Assembly (NCBI RefSeq): GCF_963924675.1
Contig: NC_089222.1
Span: 135,744,281 to 135,808,280, forward strand
Direction of reading: 5' to 3'
DNA: 64,000 nucleotides
From: Phocoena phocoena
Lineage: Eukaryota; Chordata; Mammalia; Artiodactyla; Phocoenidae
The position numbers and the translations under genes were made by a program. Numbering within the stretch: position 1 is the first letter of the stretch; the number at the start of each line of letters is the position of its first letter. The notes beneath the pieces were generated by a model, which ran no database searches, was not told the DNA's origin, and worked only from the letters and a program-made list of their open reading frames with translations. This document shows positions 23,280 to 35,249 of the stretch, piece by piece.

Positions 23280-23512
23280 GCCACTTGCCTCTTAATGGGC
23301 ATGTCTAAGTTTACAGTGTTTCAAGGAAAGCTCTAGTGAACTTGCTGGCAGATATCTCCTAGGGCATACATGTGAGTATTTCACTAGACATTGAATTGCT
23401 GACTCATTGGGTATTTCCATTTTCATCCTTACTAGTTATTGAAAAATTTCTCTCCAAAGTCATTGTACCAGTTGACACACCCAACAGCCAGATTTGAGAG
23501 ACCCTGTTTTCT

Positions 23513-23896
23513 TTTTTTGTTTTTGTTTTAACTTTTTCTTTCTTTTTTTTAATCATTATTATTTTTTTACATCTTTATTGGAGTATAATTGCTTTACAAT
23601 GGTGTGTTAGTTTCTGCTTTACAACAAAGTGAATCAGTTATACGTATACATATGTTCCCATATCTCTTCCCTCTTGCGTCTCCCTCCCTCCCACTCTCCT
23701 TATCCCACCCCTCCAGGAGGTCACAGAGTACCCAGCTGATCTCCCTGTGCTATGCAGCTGCTTCCCACTAGCTATCTATTTTACGTTTGGTAGTGTATAT
23801 ATGTCCATGCCACTCTCTCACTTTGTCACAGCTTACCCTTCCCCCTCCCCATATCCTCAAGTCCATTCTCTAGTAGGTCTGTGTCTTTATTCCTGA
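23513..23896 (-). repeat. 5'-truncated L1 3' end, antisense
   Basis: Reversed L1 3'UTR with the tail at the left (an interrupted T-rich run) and ACATCTTTATTGGAGTATAATTG after it. It is about 384 bp long and flanked by a perfect 16-bp target-site duplication AGAGACCCTGTTTTCT at 23497-23512 and 23897-23912. It is highly similar to the copy at 8710-9065. No ORF2 sequence is included. Confidence 0.92.
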
Positions 23897-24011
23897 AGAG
23901 ACCCTGTTTTCTAACATCCCCCAATACATGGTATTAATCATGTTATTTAAAAAAAACCCACAAAAACCAAAAAAACTTTACCAATCAAGTGTCGAGAGCT
24001 GTCTCTCTTTT

Positions 24012-24311
24012 TTTTTTTTTTTTAAATATTTATTTATTTATTTATTTAGGGCTCTGTTGGGTCTTCGTTTCTCTGCCAGGGCTTTCTCTAGTTGTGGCAA
24101 GCGGGGGCCACTCTTCATCGCGGTGCGCAGGCCTCTCACTATCGCAGCCTCTCTTGTTGTGGAGCACAGGCTCCAGACGCGCAGGCTCAGTAGTTGTGGC
24201 TCACGGGCCCAGCCGCTCCGCGGCATGTGGGATCCTCCCGGACCGGGACACGAACCCGCGTCCCCTGCATCGGCAGGCGGACTCTCGACCACTGCGCCAC
24301 CAGGGAAGCCC
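24012..24311 (-). repeat. CHR SINE with mixed long/short subfamily features
   Basis: The head half (right side) has the GC-rich GGCCCAGCCGCTCCGCGGC sequence of the short subfamily. The tail half (left side) keeps the long-type GGGCTTTCTCTAGTTGTGGC and GGGTCTTCG segments before the (TTTA)n tail. The 13-bp target-site duplication CTGTCTCTCTTTT is at 23999-24011 and 24312-24324. It therefore looks like a link between the two subfamilies, or a recombinant. Confidence 0.9.
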
Positions 24312-26669
24312 CTGTCTCTCTTTTAAACTTACATTTTTCCCTATTATTAATAAGCATGAGCTTATTTTCACGCTGATGGTCATTCTGTTTTTTTCCCTTG
24401 TTAATTGCCTTCTCATATACTTCGTTAATTTCCTTCCTGGATTTTTCGTCATTTTTCTAACCTAAGAAACCAAAGGCAATGCTTTCTATACAAGTGCAGT
24501 TCAAAAGAAGGCCTAAGACCCCACCCTGGCTTCACCCCACCACTGGCAGGAATGAAGAAGGGCGTCCCAGATCCCAGATTCTACATGCTTCTGGCAACAC
24601 CCGCATTCATTCTTGCCTTCCCCCTTCCTCCCCTCCCCCCAGCCTGGCTCTGCTACTGCCTTGAGAATTGGGGACTAATATTACGATGCTTTATTCTGGT
24701 TTATGAGAGTCACCCACGAGCAGGCTAGGATTTCCAGATCGTCCCTCACTCTCGGCAACCCAATCCACATTTAGCTCAGGACGTACTGTCTTTCACCTCT
24801 CTCTCTCCACTCTCAAAACCTATTCTCTGTGCCCCTGGGACTCACAGTCATCAGTCAGATCTCTCGTCTCTTCAGCTTGTTGTAAAACATCTCTTTCTTC
24901 TTGTTGCCCCAGCTGAAACTGGGATCGCCCCTGAGCCCCTGCTTCCCCTGGAGCCCTCTCAATTGTGACTGTTTTCTCTCCCATCACCCCTTTCCCACTT
25001 GGCCTAGAGGCAGAGCAGCCATCCTCCTTGGCTCTCTGCCCCATCCAGACCATTGCCCGTCCTGTCCTAAACTCCCTAGACTTCTGTCATCTGAGGACCC
25101 CAGGCCACACCCTCTTGTTCCTTGATGACTTCAGCTCCTGGCTCACTGTTACTCTTTCCACCCAATTTCATATGATTCTGGGTGATTTCAGTATCCACTT
25201 AGGTGATCCTCTCTAATACGCTGGCCTCTCCGTTACCTGATCATCTCCTCTGCTCCAGTGGTCATACCATCCATCTTCCCTTTGTCACCTGCTCCCTGGT
25301 TATACCTTAGACCTTGTCATTACCAATAGCTACATCACCCAACATCTCAATTTCCCTTTCTTATCTTTCTAGGTCATTCCCTCTTGAACCCCAGCTCCCA
25401 CAATCCATTCTGTCAACCCCACCGGGACCTACCGATCCTACCATCTTTTCTTTGTGTCTCGTCTCCCTCACGCCATCACTTTCCTCCCTACTCCAGCTGA
25501 AATTCCATCGCTGTGGTCACCCCTCAACTCTCTAGATCCTCTCTTGCTGATTACAGTCAAATGCTTCACCCATTCTGTGCCTGCACCTGGGCAGCTGAAT
25601 GTGGCTGGAGAAAAACCCATCTCTGCTGACCGGTCTCAGAGACCTGGCACAGCGCCACACCCCTAGTCCATTGACTCTGCACCCCCAGGCAGATATTTCC
25701 TTCCTTCCCTTGTCAAACTTCCAGTATCCTTTTGGCCCAATTTCACTCTCAGCTGATGACCTCACTCCCTATTTTACTGAAAAAATTAAGGCAGTTAGAA
25801 GAAAAGTTCCACAAATGCTCAAACCACACCTACTGTCCTCCCGGCATCTGTAACCACATCCTCCAACCCCTGTCCCGCGTGGACGGCCCGTGATGCTACA
25901 GAGGACTCACACCTTCCCTGTGCCCAGAGTTCTGTCCTCTCGCACCTGCCGAGGCATCACCCCGCAAATTTCCCCCCTCCCTCCTGCATCATCAGATTTC
26001 TCGGTCTTCTGGTCATTCCCATCAGTAAAAACATGCTGTTAATTCTCTCTGAAAAAAAACTTCTCAAAAGAGTTATCCACGTTCATCCTTTCTTCTCAGT
26101 CTCAATGAAGATAATGGCGAAAGGAGCAAAAAGAAGCCCAGCCTTTTGTATTCAAGTGCATCCCCCCGCCGCCAACCCCTTGAACTCGCTTTTGCCACCT
26201 GCCTCACTCACTGCTCCCCTCAGCCCTCATTTCACTCTCTCATCAGAGGCACTGGCACAGTTGCTCACTCCCTCCCCCTTGAAAAGCCTTCCTCTCTTGG
26301 TTTCTAAGGCATCACAGACTCCACTTCTCCTGACTCTGGTCTCCTCCGAGGGCACTTTGCTGGTTCCTCCTCAACTTCCCTGACTCAGCCTCAGGCTGTT
26401 CCAGGTTCAGGCCAGACCTCTCCTCCAGCTGCTCTCACGCCCACACTTCCAGGGTGATGTCACCCACGCTTCTGGTTTTAAATATATATTCATCTCTATA
26501 CCTTGGAAACATCCTGTACTCCTCACTTTCCTCCACATCCCCTATCCAGTCCCCATCCTGTTTTCTCACCTTCAAAACGTATATGGAGTCCAACCAGTTC
26601 TCATGTCCTCCACAGCCGCCTCCAGGGTCCAGACCACATCATCTCCCCGCTAGACCACAGCAAGCAATT

Positions 26670-27340
26670 CCTTTATTCTTTTCCTGGGGCTGCTGTAACA
26701 AAGTACCACAATCTGGGTGACTTAAAACAATGGAAATTTAGTCTCTCACAGTTCTAGAGGCTGGAAGTATGAAATCAAGGTTTGCAGCTATTTTATTGAC
26801 AAGTATACATTTAGCACAAGGAAATAATGGAAGCCTAATTAATAACTGTGTAGCAATATGTATCATTTTGATGATTACATTATTTTAAACAACAAACTGC
26901 CCTGAAAATGAATGCGATAAAATTCTTGGTCATAATGTTATTAAGAAATAATATTAAGAAATATTGTTAAGAAATTATATATTGATTTCAATATATAAAT
27001 TGAAAATATGATTGCTTAAAATGTGACTCCCTCCAAAGGCTCTAGAGGAGGATCCTTCCTCGATGCTCCCAGCGTCAAGTGGTTCCTGACATCCCTTGTC
27101 TGTAGTTGCATGTCTCCCATCCCTGCCTCTGTCTTCACGGGGCCTCCTTCCCTGTGTGTGTCTGTGTCCCCTCCCCTCCTCTTAGGATACCGCATTTTGA
27201 TATAGAGCCCATCATTTAGTCTAGGGTGATCACACCTAAAGATCCTTAACTACATCTGCAAAGACGATTTCCAAATAAGGCCACATTCTGAGGTTCCAGG
27301 GGACATGAATTTGGGGAGACACTGTTCAATCCACTCCACC
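26670..27340 (+). repeat. Old mammalian interspersed repeat ('GGCTGCTGTAACAAAGTACCACA' type), itself interrupted
   Basis: It starts with GGGGCTGCTGTAACAAAGTACC (about 26685), TCTCACAGTTCTAGAGGCTGG, and resumes at about 27011 with AGGCTCTAGAGGAGGATCC, CTGTCTTCACGGGGCC, CATCTGCAAAGACGATTTCC and ACATTCTGAGGTTCC. All of this matches a widespread old repeat whose name I cannot recall. Positions 26776-27010 are unrelated AT-rich sequence with three spaced TTAAGAAAT units and look like a separate insertion. A fuller relative is at 37336-37762. Confidence 0.7.
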
Positions 27341-27604
27341 TCGTCTCAGGTGCCCTCGTCCTACTCAGCACCTCCTGCTCTGACTTGCAGCCCACAGCCT
27401 GGGCACATGGCTCCTCGGCTTAAACCCTCCAGAGGCTCCTGTTTCACCCGAGTAAAGGCCAGTGTCCTTCTAATGGTCTAAAACCCAACCTCCTTTTCTC
27501 CCCCTCCCCCACTCCGCTTTAGCTACACCCGCTCCCAGGCTTTTGCTTCCGGCAGTGCCCTCTGCCTGCCTGGCCCTTCCTCGAATCTTCCTATTTAGCA
27601 GACA

Positions 27605-27785
27605 CGCATGTAACATTTATTATAGGCCAGGCCCAGTTATAACTATTTTATGAACATTAACTTAGTTAATTCTTCTTGTTCTCTGAACATCCCTCTGCCG
27701 TGGGGCCTGACACCCCTCGTTTTACAGTGGAGGAAACCCGGGTACAGAGGAGTTAAACTGCTCTCTCAAGGCCACACAGCTTGTG
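27605..27785 (-). repeat. MIR SINE
   Basis: Reversed MIR order: AACATTTATTATAGGCCAGGC, ATTAACTTAGTTAATTC, CGTTTTACAGTGGAGGAAACC, AAGGCCACACAGCTTGTG. It is inserted in the L2 element. Confidence 0.75.
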
Positions 27786-28339
27786 TGAACCATCAGAGTG
27801 CATGATCCTGATGGGGGCACAGCACCACCTCTCTTTGAGGGGTTGGCCAGTATCACCTTCCCAGCGGGGCTTTCCTGACCACCCTGCTTTGAAATGCAGC
27901 CCACACCCCTGCTTGGGAATGCAGCCCACCTCCTTCCTCTGCTGTATGTTTCGCCACTGCACGTGTTTTGCCATCTGATACATGTGTTATTTACTTGTAT
28001 CTATAGTGTCTGTCTCCTCCCAGGTGGAATGTAAGCCCTGTTGGGGTATGAATTTTATCTGGCTGGTTCATGGATGCATGAATAGTGCCTGAAGTGGTGC
28101 CGGGCACATTGCTGTTGGATGAACGAAGAGGAATTTTCCAAGAGAACATGATAGATCTAAAGTTAGTGTCCTAGACTTTGAAACCTCCCGTCCTAAGAGA
28201 GCCAACGTCAGTGGCCCTGTCTTCCATATGTCCCAAGGGGCAGAATGGATTGGTCAAAAACTGGATAAAGATGAATAAGGATGAGTACAGCAAAATACCT
28301 GTGGATGTAAAATCACAAACTACCAAGAGTAAGTTGGCA

Positions 28340-28690
28340 GTAGGTAACAGAAACCACCAAAAAATGCATGGCCTGTGGCCCAGCAATTCCACTTGTGGGC
28401 ATTTGCCTTGAATCGTGATTGGCGCACAGAGTTAAGGTATGAGGATGGTCACCACATCGTTCTTTGATAAAATCAAAAAGTTGAAAATCACCTAAATGTT
28501 CTGCAGTAGGCGACTATTGAAATAAATTGTGTATGGACATACTGTGTCACCATTAAAAAAATCAACATATAACAGCATGAGAAAATACTTACGACATATC
28601 CATGGGAGTAAAGTGAAATGGTATCTTAGATACATAAACTTAATATGAAAATAAAACAGATTTGCCCCAAAAAAGAGAACCAGATTTACA
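28340..28690 (+). repeat. Old L1M 3' end fragment
   Basis: GGCCCAGCAATTCCACTTGTGGGC, ATCACCTAAATGTTCTGCAGTAGGCGAC and ATTGAAATAAATTGTGTATGG match the last part of ORF2 and the 3'UTR of old L1 subfamilies in the + orientation. Diverged; edges uncertain. Confidence 0.55.
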
Positions 28691-31600
28691 AAGATAGGAA
28701 AAAATACATAGATGGGTCAATATAATATCAATGAGAGCTCACGGATATAGTAGAAAATCGGTGTCTGGTATAATTTTGAGCACAGAAACAGCATGAGGTT
28801 GGCAACCAAACTGGAAGAGAAGCAACCAGCCTGAGGGTCACCCACAAGGAAGGACTGGGTAGGCATTCAGCAAGCTAGTCTAGGACGACAGCCAGCCCTT
28901 CAGCAGCAAGGATCCACTGGCGCTCATGCGAGGGCCCTTATGTAGCAGCCCGGTAAACCCACTGTGGGGACCAGAGTGCTCCGGAGAAGGTCCCTCGTGT
29001 AAACCTGGGTGGACTCAGAAGATGGAACAAAGGAGAGGTTTTGGTTTGAATAAATATCTCAGCCCAAGTCTTCTCGAGTGCTTGTTGGTGTTTCCCTCCA
29101 TGTACTGGGCTGGTTCCTCTTCAGGTTAAATAAATCAGTGTTGGTAGATTCATTTTATTTTGCCTCCTAAGCCAATCTGGACTGCTGCTAGAACTGATTC
29201 TGAGACTAGGAGCTGCTTTTGTGTTGAAGCGGGTTGTAGTGATGGTGACCCAACAGCCGGGAAAGAGTGAGATGGCTCTGAGCAGGGGGACAGCGTGGGA
29301 CCCCGTCTGTTATTGGATGAAAAAAGTAGCTTGAGAGCAGTCCAGTCCAGCCTGATCTCTTCTTAAAAAAAGAAAAAACTCAGGATAAAAGACCGAAGTG
29401 CTGAGTACCACCCTACCAACAGTAGTCTCTGAGAACTGTCATGATGGTGTTTTTGATTTTCTTTTTTTTGTTAACTATCATTGCTAATTTTTAAAAAACG
29501 ATGGCTATGTGCTGAAGAACACGGTAGAAATATTTGCAAGAACAACGAAGAAATACTGAGCAAGCAAAACAGCACAAGAAACAACCTGAAGGGTCATCAC
29601 AGCAACTTTCCTCCTCTGCAAATATGATTCAGAGAAAGCTCATATGGCATGGAGGATAGTAGAACTGGTTTGTGAAGTCATCGTCTCTGGGGGCTTTATT
29701 AAGCTCTTCCTGGTCTTAGGAGAGACTCAAGAGGGCTCAGCAAACACAACTAATAATAGAATTAAGAAGATGATAACGGTTTGGATTATTTAGCATAAAA
29801 GAAATTGGGGCTTAAAAATTGTGAGTAAAGAGGTTTTAGATGAAGACACTGATCAATTATGAATCATTTTCACAGAGGACAGAAGAGGAAATGGCCTTAA
29901 ATTGATTAAGAGAGAGCTTGAAGAAGAGATCCTTGCTAGGGAGGCTGTTGAGAGCCTGGCATGGGCTGACCTGACCGTGGGCTTTCTCAGTCCTGGGAGG
30001 ACTAAATATAGGAAACACCATCTGTCCTAGAAAATCCAGGGAGACTTTCCAGAAGGTTCCTTAAAGTTCCAATCCTATGATGTCTCAGTGAAGGTAGAAG
30101 CTCACCCAATCCGTTCTTGAACATCCTATCCTGGAACTCGACGTGTCTGTGTTCTTGGCTAGGACTGGTCTTGGGAGAGCTGGTGGCGATCTCATCTGTG
30201 TAATGAGAAGGCTGCCAGAATACCAGTCCTCCCACTGAGTCATGCTGTCTGAAGTTCTACCAGGTGACAATCATTCTTTGGTCATCAAGAGCCCAATGGA
30301 GTGTGAGTGATGCACTTAGGGTTTTCTTTGTTTCTATTCTTAGGTTCAAGAAGGAATAAATGTGGAGATTTTGAGATAACTAGTTTAGAATTTCTTTTAG
30401 GGATTGTTAAGAAAAATTATCCCAAACTATTTGCCTAGAAATAAGGCAAAAGGGCATGTCCTCTCCATGTCACACAGAGGCATTGTTGAACAGGCTCACC
30501 CAAGGATTACTTAATTCTTGAGAATGTACCTGTGTTTGACTTTACTATTTACTAGTTGACAAGCCCAGACACAGTAAAGTTGCATGTTAACTTGTCAGTT
30601 TCTGTCCCTTAGAAAAGATAACCACGAAGGTTATGGTTTTATTCTCACATAGGGCATTAACCAGTTTTGTATCTAACAAGTGATCCAGCCATCATCCTGA
30701 CATTCTGTTTTTAAAGGTCAGTAAGTTCCACAAATGCTCTTTGAACCATCTTTCCTGTCCTACTGGTTGGCTCATTTTCACGAGTTAAATAAATCTTGGA
30801 CACGTGTTCATTCTATGTCTTTATGGAAGTCATGGGCTTAACTTTTTGAAAATCAATACTTGGATAGGAAGGAGGAGAGGTAACATTAGGAGAATAGCTT
30901 TAAGAGCATGACACTGATTCTCATCTGTATAGATGTTTCTATGGTCATTCTTGGAAGGAAAAGGATTCGTCAGTTCCGTGTAATCCATGATGAGACAGCC
31001 CTTGGTGAGCAAGAGGTGACTGGATTTTTTCCAGCCTTGACAGCTAACTGAGAATGCGCTCTGCAGGACTGGGTGTGGGGGATTCTGCGCAGTAGAACGG
31101 CTAGGGGTCTGAAATGAAAACCCTGGTGGATGCAGACGTCAAACTGGAGAATAAGATTTCAAAGGCAGAGGGATTCAGGGGAGGTCAAGGTCCTGATGTG
31201 AGTGTGGGAGAAGGTGGCTGAAGTGGGGGCTGAAATTCACCGGAATCAAGGAGTTCAGGCGGAAGGTGGCCTGGAGCCAAAGGAGCCACCTGTGGGGATG
31301 TTGAACTCCTCTCTGATGGTGACAGACCCTGGCAGTGGCAACAGGAGCACTGACCCTGGGGTGCTGGAAGGGAGGAGGGCCAGACCTCAGCCATGGCCAG
31401 AAGGTGGAGGGACTCAGGGGGGCCGAGGATGACAAGGAAAGGCCTCTTTAAACAGAATGGGGGCGGGGATGCTGCAGAGCTGTGTAGGGGGATCGAGGGG
31501 CCAGTAGAGAACTGGCGACCGGGGAATAACAATTCGGGCCGTACCAGCAGCTCCTGGGGTGAGGGCGGGAGGGGAGGAAGTCCGCCATGAGCAGCCCAAG

Positions 31601-32570
31601 CATCATAAAAACCGTGTGGGTGACACAGCGGGGCTGAGTGTCCGAGTGAGGTCGCTGCCGGCCCTGCCCCAAGGCACAGACACAGGTAAACCTCAGACAC
31701 CACCTTTGTACAGTGTTGACATCTCCTTCCAGGCCTTTTTCAGAAAACAGCCTCCTTCGTCTCACAAGGGTCCACGTGGGGCTGGGGAAAGCTGAGGAGG
31801 CGCTGGCCCACCCTTTCAGGCCCTAGAAGGCAGCACACAGCAGCTGAAAGCTTTGGACCTGCAGGGCTGGGTTTCACTCTGGGCTGGCTGTTTCTAGACT
31901 CTGTGCCCCGCCCCCCCATACTGGGGCTGCTCATCTGGTCCCTGCCTGAGGCTCAGATGCCACATCACACAGCGGGTCTCAACTGTGGAGTGTCTGGGGC
32001 CCTGGCTCCAGGGATCGGAGCCCCTCATAGGCATCTCCCGAATAAAACAAAACACCACACTTCTGCGCATTCATTGTGTGTGGCCTGTTTCACCCCATGG
32101 GCGTCTCTCTTCACAGCTGCAAATTCCAGGTTTATCTCTGTTCTGTTTTTGAACCTGTTTGCTTTTGACTACGATTCGGGTTTGAAAGGGAAGAGGCACA
32201 CACTCTCCAGCTCCCTGTTTTCTTTCTTGGATGGAATAACACAGCTTATTTATAGTGGGATTATTTTTTCCATTATGGCATATGTACTTTTATTACTCTA
32301 CCACCTTATGTTTTGAATTGCATGGGGAAAGAAACACATCAAAGAATACTCCATTGTGTGTGTGTTTCCTCCTGTAGTTGATAGTGGAAAAAAGTGTAGC
32401 ATCCAATTAGTCATCCTGTACCATGATGGTTTTTTGCCCCGACCAGCAGAATTACATTTTACACTCAAAAGAATTCTCTGTAGGAACCTTTTCGATTCAA
32501 CATGGGAGGAGATAAGATTCAAAGTATGGCCAACCCCATGCATCACACCCAAAGTCCATTTCTTCTATGG
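28690..32570. other. Intergenic sequence without recognised genes or young repeats
   Basis: About 3.9 kb of mixed sequence. The part 31170-31700 is GC-rich and opens long frames by chance (172 codons on the minus strand at 31185-31703, proline-rich with no known domain). No splice-flanked exon, RNA gene or repeat with clear edges was found. Confidence 0.4.
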
Positions 32571-32810
32571 TTTAAAAACAATTTTTTTAAAAAAAATTAA
32601 TTAATTAGTCTGCCTTGGGTCTTAGTTGTGGCGCACAGGCTTCTCTCTAGTTGTGGTGCTTGGGCTCCAGAGGCACGGGCTCAGTACTCATGGTGCACGG
32701 GCTTAGTCGCCCGCGGCATGTGGGATCTGAGTTCCCCAACCAGGGATTGAACCCGCATCCCCTTCATTGGAAGGCAGATTTTTAACCACTGGACCACCAG
32801 GGAAGTTCCT
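32571..32810 (-). repeat. CHR SINE, antisense, diverged
   Basis: Tail at the left (AATTAATTAATTAG), body GTGGCGCACAGGCTTCTC, and head CACTGGACCACCAGGGAAG at the right. Imperfect flanks CTTCTATGG (32562-32570) and CTTCTGTGG (32811-32819) are the probable target-site duplication. More diverged than the other copies. Confidence 0.8.
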
Positions 32811-32819
32811 CTTCTGTGG

Positions 32820-33439
32820 CTGATGATGCCTCCAAGGATGCAGTGCGCTGTAGAGCATGAAGGTTTAGGCTTCTGCAGAGAAGTCTGGGCATGCTATTCC
32901 TTTTTTTTTTCTATTCAAACCTGTTGAAGACATTACTTCACTAAGCATTTTGCTACTGCCCTTTGCTTATAGCCACCTTGGCTCTCCAGGTCACTTCTCC
33001 ATCACCCTGGTCTTTGCTTTCTTAGGCCTGGAAGGAGGATAAGAAAAACCTCTCTCCTTGGAATCAAGGAGGTTCCTTCATTGCTCAAGCAGGCTTGCAA
33101 AAGATCTGTTTGTATGTCACGTGAAGCCTTGTTACATGTTCTAAATCTTAGGTTTCAATCCTACCATGTTTTCTACCTATTTTGGACTAAATAGGTACCT
33201 TCATGAGATGCTTCTGCCTCTGTCTTCATTTCTAGAAGAGAAAATGGAATCACAGGGGAGAGTGCTTGCCTTGCCTGGAATCCCCACAATTTAGGAGAAA
33301 GACTTTGAACTTTACTATTTCTGTTTCAATTTATACAAATAAAAGGGAAGCAGATCTTTACCAACTTGTGATGCTCTCCAGGAAAGAGGTGGGGATGCTG
33401 AATATCCCATTTTTCTGTAGTTCATTTGCTCTCTGGTTA
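32820..33439. other. Intergenic sequence, nothing recognised
   Basis: No repeat, exon or RNA gene recognised between the SINE and the L1 fragment. Confidence 0.4.
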
Positions 33440-33775
33440 CTTTAAAAAGCATCCTACTGACATGGAGAAATTGGAACCCTCGTATACTGCTGGTGGGAAT
33501 GTAAACTGGTGCAGCTGCTTTGGAAAACAGTCGCAGTTCCTCAAAAAGTTAGACATACAATTACCATATAACTCAGCAATCCTAGTCATAGGATTCTACC
33601 CAAGAGAACTGAAAAACTTACATCCACACAAACACTTGTACACAGATATTATAGCAGCATTATTCATAATAGCCGAAAAGTAGAAACAACCCAAATGTCC
33701 TTCAACTGATGAATGAATAAATAACACATCCATACAATGGAATATTATTTGGCAATAAAAAAGAATTTTTGCAAG
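33440..33775 (+). repeat. Old L1 ORF2 C-terminal fragment
   Basis: CTGCTGGTGGGAATGTAAACTGG, CTCAAAAAGTTAGACATAC and CAACCCAAATGTCC followed by ATACAATGGAATATTATTTGG are the end of L1 ORF2 in the + orientation (encoding a 'GGNVNWCS'-like stretch). It is truncated at both ends, with about 335 bp left. Confidence 0.8.
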
Positions 33776-33834
33776 CTATGTAAACCAAAACTAAATCATT
33801 GGGGCAATTTTTTTTACTTCAGATCAAGGAACCT

Positions 33835-33990
33835 ATTTATATCTAAACACCTAACAATACTAATGATAATAATAATACTCATTTGTTTACTATACTTACT
33901 ATTCTACATATCTCATTTGATTCTCCTGATAACCTTCAAAAATACATATTATCATTCCCATTTTCAGACGAGGAAACTGAGGTTCCAAGA
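33835..33990 (-). repeat. MIR SINE
   Basis: Reversed MIR order: a TAATAATAATACTCA stretch, TCTCATTTGATTCTCCTGATAACC, then ATTCCCATTTTCAGACGAGGAAACTGAGG. Moderately diverged. Confidence 0.75.
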
Positions 33991-34813
33991 ATACTTTCTG
34001 CAGCCCCCAGCACTTTCATCTCCAAAGCCTACCCTTCTTAGAGTTTCTGAAATGTCTGTCACCTGCCACAGAACTGGCACCAATGGTGGCATTTTCAGAA
34101 ATGTGACATCTCCTGAAGGATGCACTTGACCTCGGGTTTCATGTTTTCCAACAAGTATTTCTTGGGGTGAAGAAGCAAGACACACAGACACATGCAGTTT
34201 CTGTAGTTCTGATGGGCACAGTTCCAGCTGGTAATTAGGTAAAAGACTCAGGCACCAGGAGGTAGTTTTGCACCTGCACCCCAATAATGAATGTGGGAGC
34301 AGCTCTGAATTCATGGACAGGAGGAAACTTTGTAGCATATTCATTCATTCACTCCAATTACCCATGGGTCACTGTTTTCCCATCCCTGGCTTGGTCTGGC
34401 TCTGAGGCAAGCTTCCTGGATTCATGGGTAGAGAGTTCTCTCATTTGGTTTCTGGAGACAAGTCACTCTTGGTAACTCCTGGCTTCATGCTGGCGGCTCA
34501 TTCAGCTCCCCATCTCTCCTGACCCGGCAGCCTGGGCTCCTCATCCATTATGGTCCCCCAATCCCACCCCAGATGTCCCAGATGTTTGACTCTGGGAGGC
34601 GTTGGACTGTTTTCAATACTTTTGCTATCGCTCACTGCTTTATGTCACCCCCTTTTTTCTGGTCTCTCTCTGTTTGGTTTCGAGCTCAGCATTGTAACAA
34701 AATTCTGTTATATTTCCATCCGTTTGGAGCAGGACATTCTTTCTCATCATCTCAGGCTTCCACGTTGAACAGAATGTTAATATCTATTTTTACCTTTTCC
34801 TTTGTGGCCTAAT
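33991..34813. other. Intergenic sequence, nothing recognised
   Basis: No repeat, exon or RNA gene recognised. Open frames up to 126 codons have no family features. Confidence 0.4.
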
Positions 34814-35143
34814 TGTTATGAACTGAATGTTTTTTTCCCCCTAAAGTTCATATATTGAAGCCCTAATCCCCGGTGTGATGGTATTAGGAGGTGGGGCCTT
34901 TGGGAGGTGATTAGACCATAAGGACAGAGCCTTCTTGAATGGAATTTGTGCCCTTATAAGAAGAGACAGAAGACCTCTGTCTCTCTTTCTCTCTTTCTTC
35001 CTCTCCTACAATGAGAAGACAGCCCTCACCAAGAACCTGACTGTCTGGCACTTGATCTTGGACTTCAGCCTCTAGGACTGTGAGAAATGAATGCTTGTTG
35101 TTTAAGCTGCCCAGTTTGTGGTATTCTGTTAGAGCAGCCTGAA
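34814..35143 (+). repeat. MaLR (ERVL-related) solitary LTR
   Basis: It begins TGTTATGAACTGAATG, continues TGATGGTATTAGGAGGTGGGGCC and GTGCCCTTATAAGAAG, and ends near TGGTATTCTGTTAGAGCAGCC. This is the ordered consensus of an MLT1/MST-type LTR in the + orientation. The CCTTATAAG box is the old promoter region. There is no internal retroviral sequence beside it, so it is a solo LTR of an ancient, non-functional family. Confidence 0.85.
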
Positions 35144-35249
35144 ATCATTTATGAGTGTTTGAAGAGAATTTGTTTTCTAAATTTAGTCTGAAGTTCTACG
35201 CAGATGGCATTTGGCTTATTGGGTATTCAGTGTCTCCACGTCTTCACTT

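Larger units (their letters stand above)
22390..24460 (-). repeat. Old L1M remnant, antisense, carrying four later insertions
   Basis: Between the insertions the sequence keeps reversed L1 3'-region features. CATTCAACACTATCACCTTGAGATC lies near 22832, AAGCTCTAGTGAACTTGC near 23329, and TTAATTGCCTTCTCATATACTTC near 24400, in the order expected for a diverged L1MC/L1ME type. Insertions, each with its own target-site duplication, are a SINE at 22552-22751, a SINE at 22941-23279, an L1 end at 23513-23896 and a SINE at 24012-24311. The family call is tentative. Confidence 0.55.
24600..28131 (+). repeat. Long L2 LINE remnant, broken by later insertions
   Basis: C-rich sequence over about 3.5 kb follows the order of the L2 consensus. 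Endonuclease-region matches include TGGGTGATTTCAGTATCCAC at 25177. Then come TTTTACTGAAAAAATTAAGGC at about 25772, CATTCCCATCAGTAAAAACATGC at about 26012, GCACTGGCACAGTTGCTCACTCC at about 26248 (reverse-transcriptase region), and the 3' end with CCTCCCAGGTGGAATGTAAGC at about 28016 and a diverged 'gggcacatt...ggatgaa' tail near 28110. L2 is an ancient, extinct CR1-related LINE. Frameshifts and stops are frequent. Later insertions sit at 26670-27340 and 27605-27785. Confidence 0.75.

Noticed and set aside
23497..23912. Pair of direct repeats that could be mistaken for an attachment-site pair
   Set aside because: They are the 16-bp target-site duplication of an L1 3' end with a poly-A tail.
24820..26720. 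Several proline/serine-rich frames in a C-rich region that could be read as a gene
   Set aside because: The DNA follows the L2 LINE consensus in order; frames are broken and belong to the repeat.
31185..31703. 172-codon open frame on the minus strand, and a 76-codon frame on the opposite strand
   Set aside because: Proline-, serine- and leucine-rich low-information translation in a GC-rich stretch; no domain, no splice signals of note, and open frames in several phases at once, as expected by chance.
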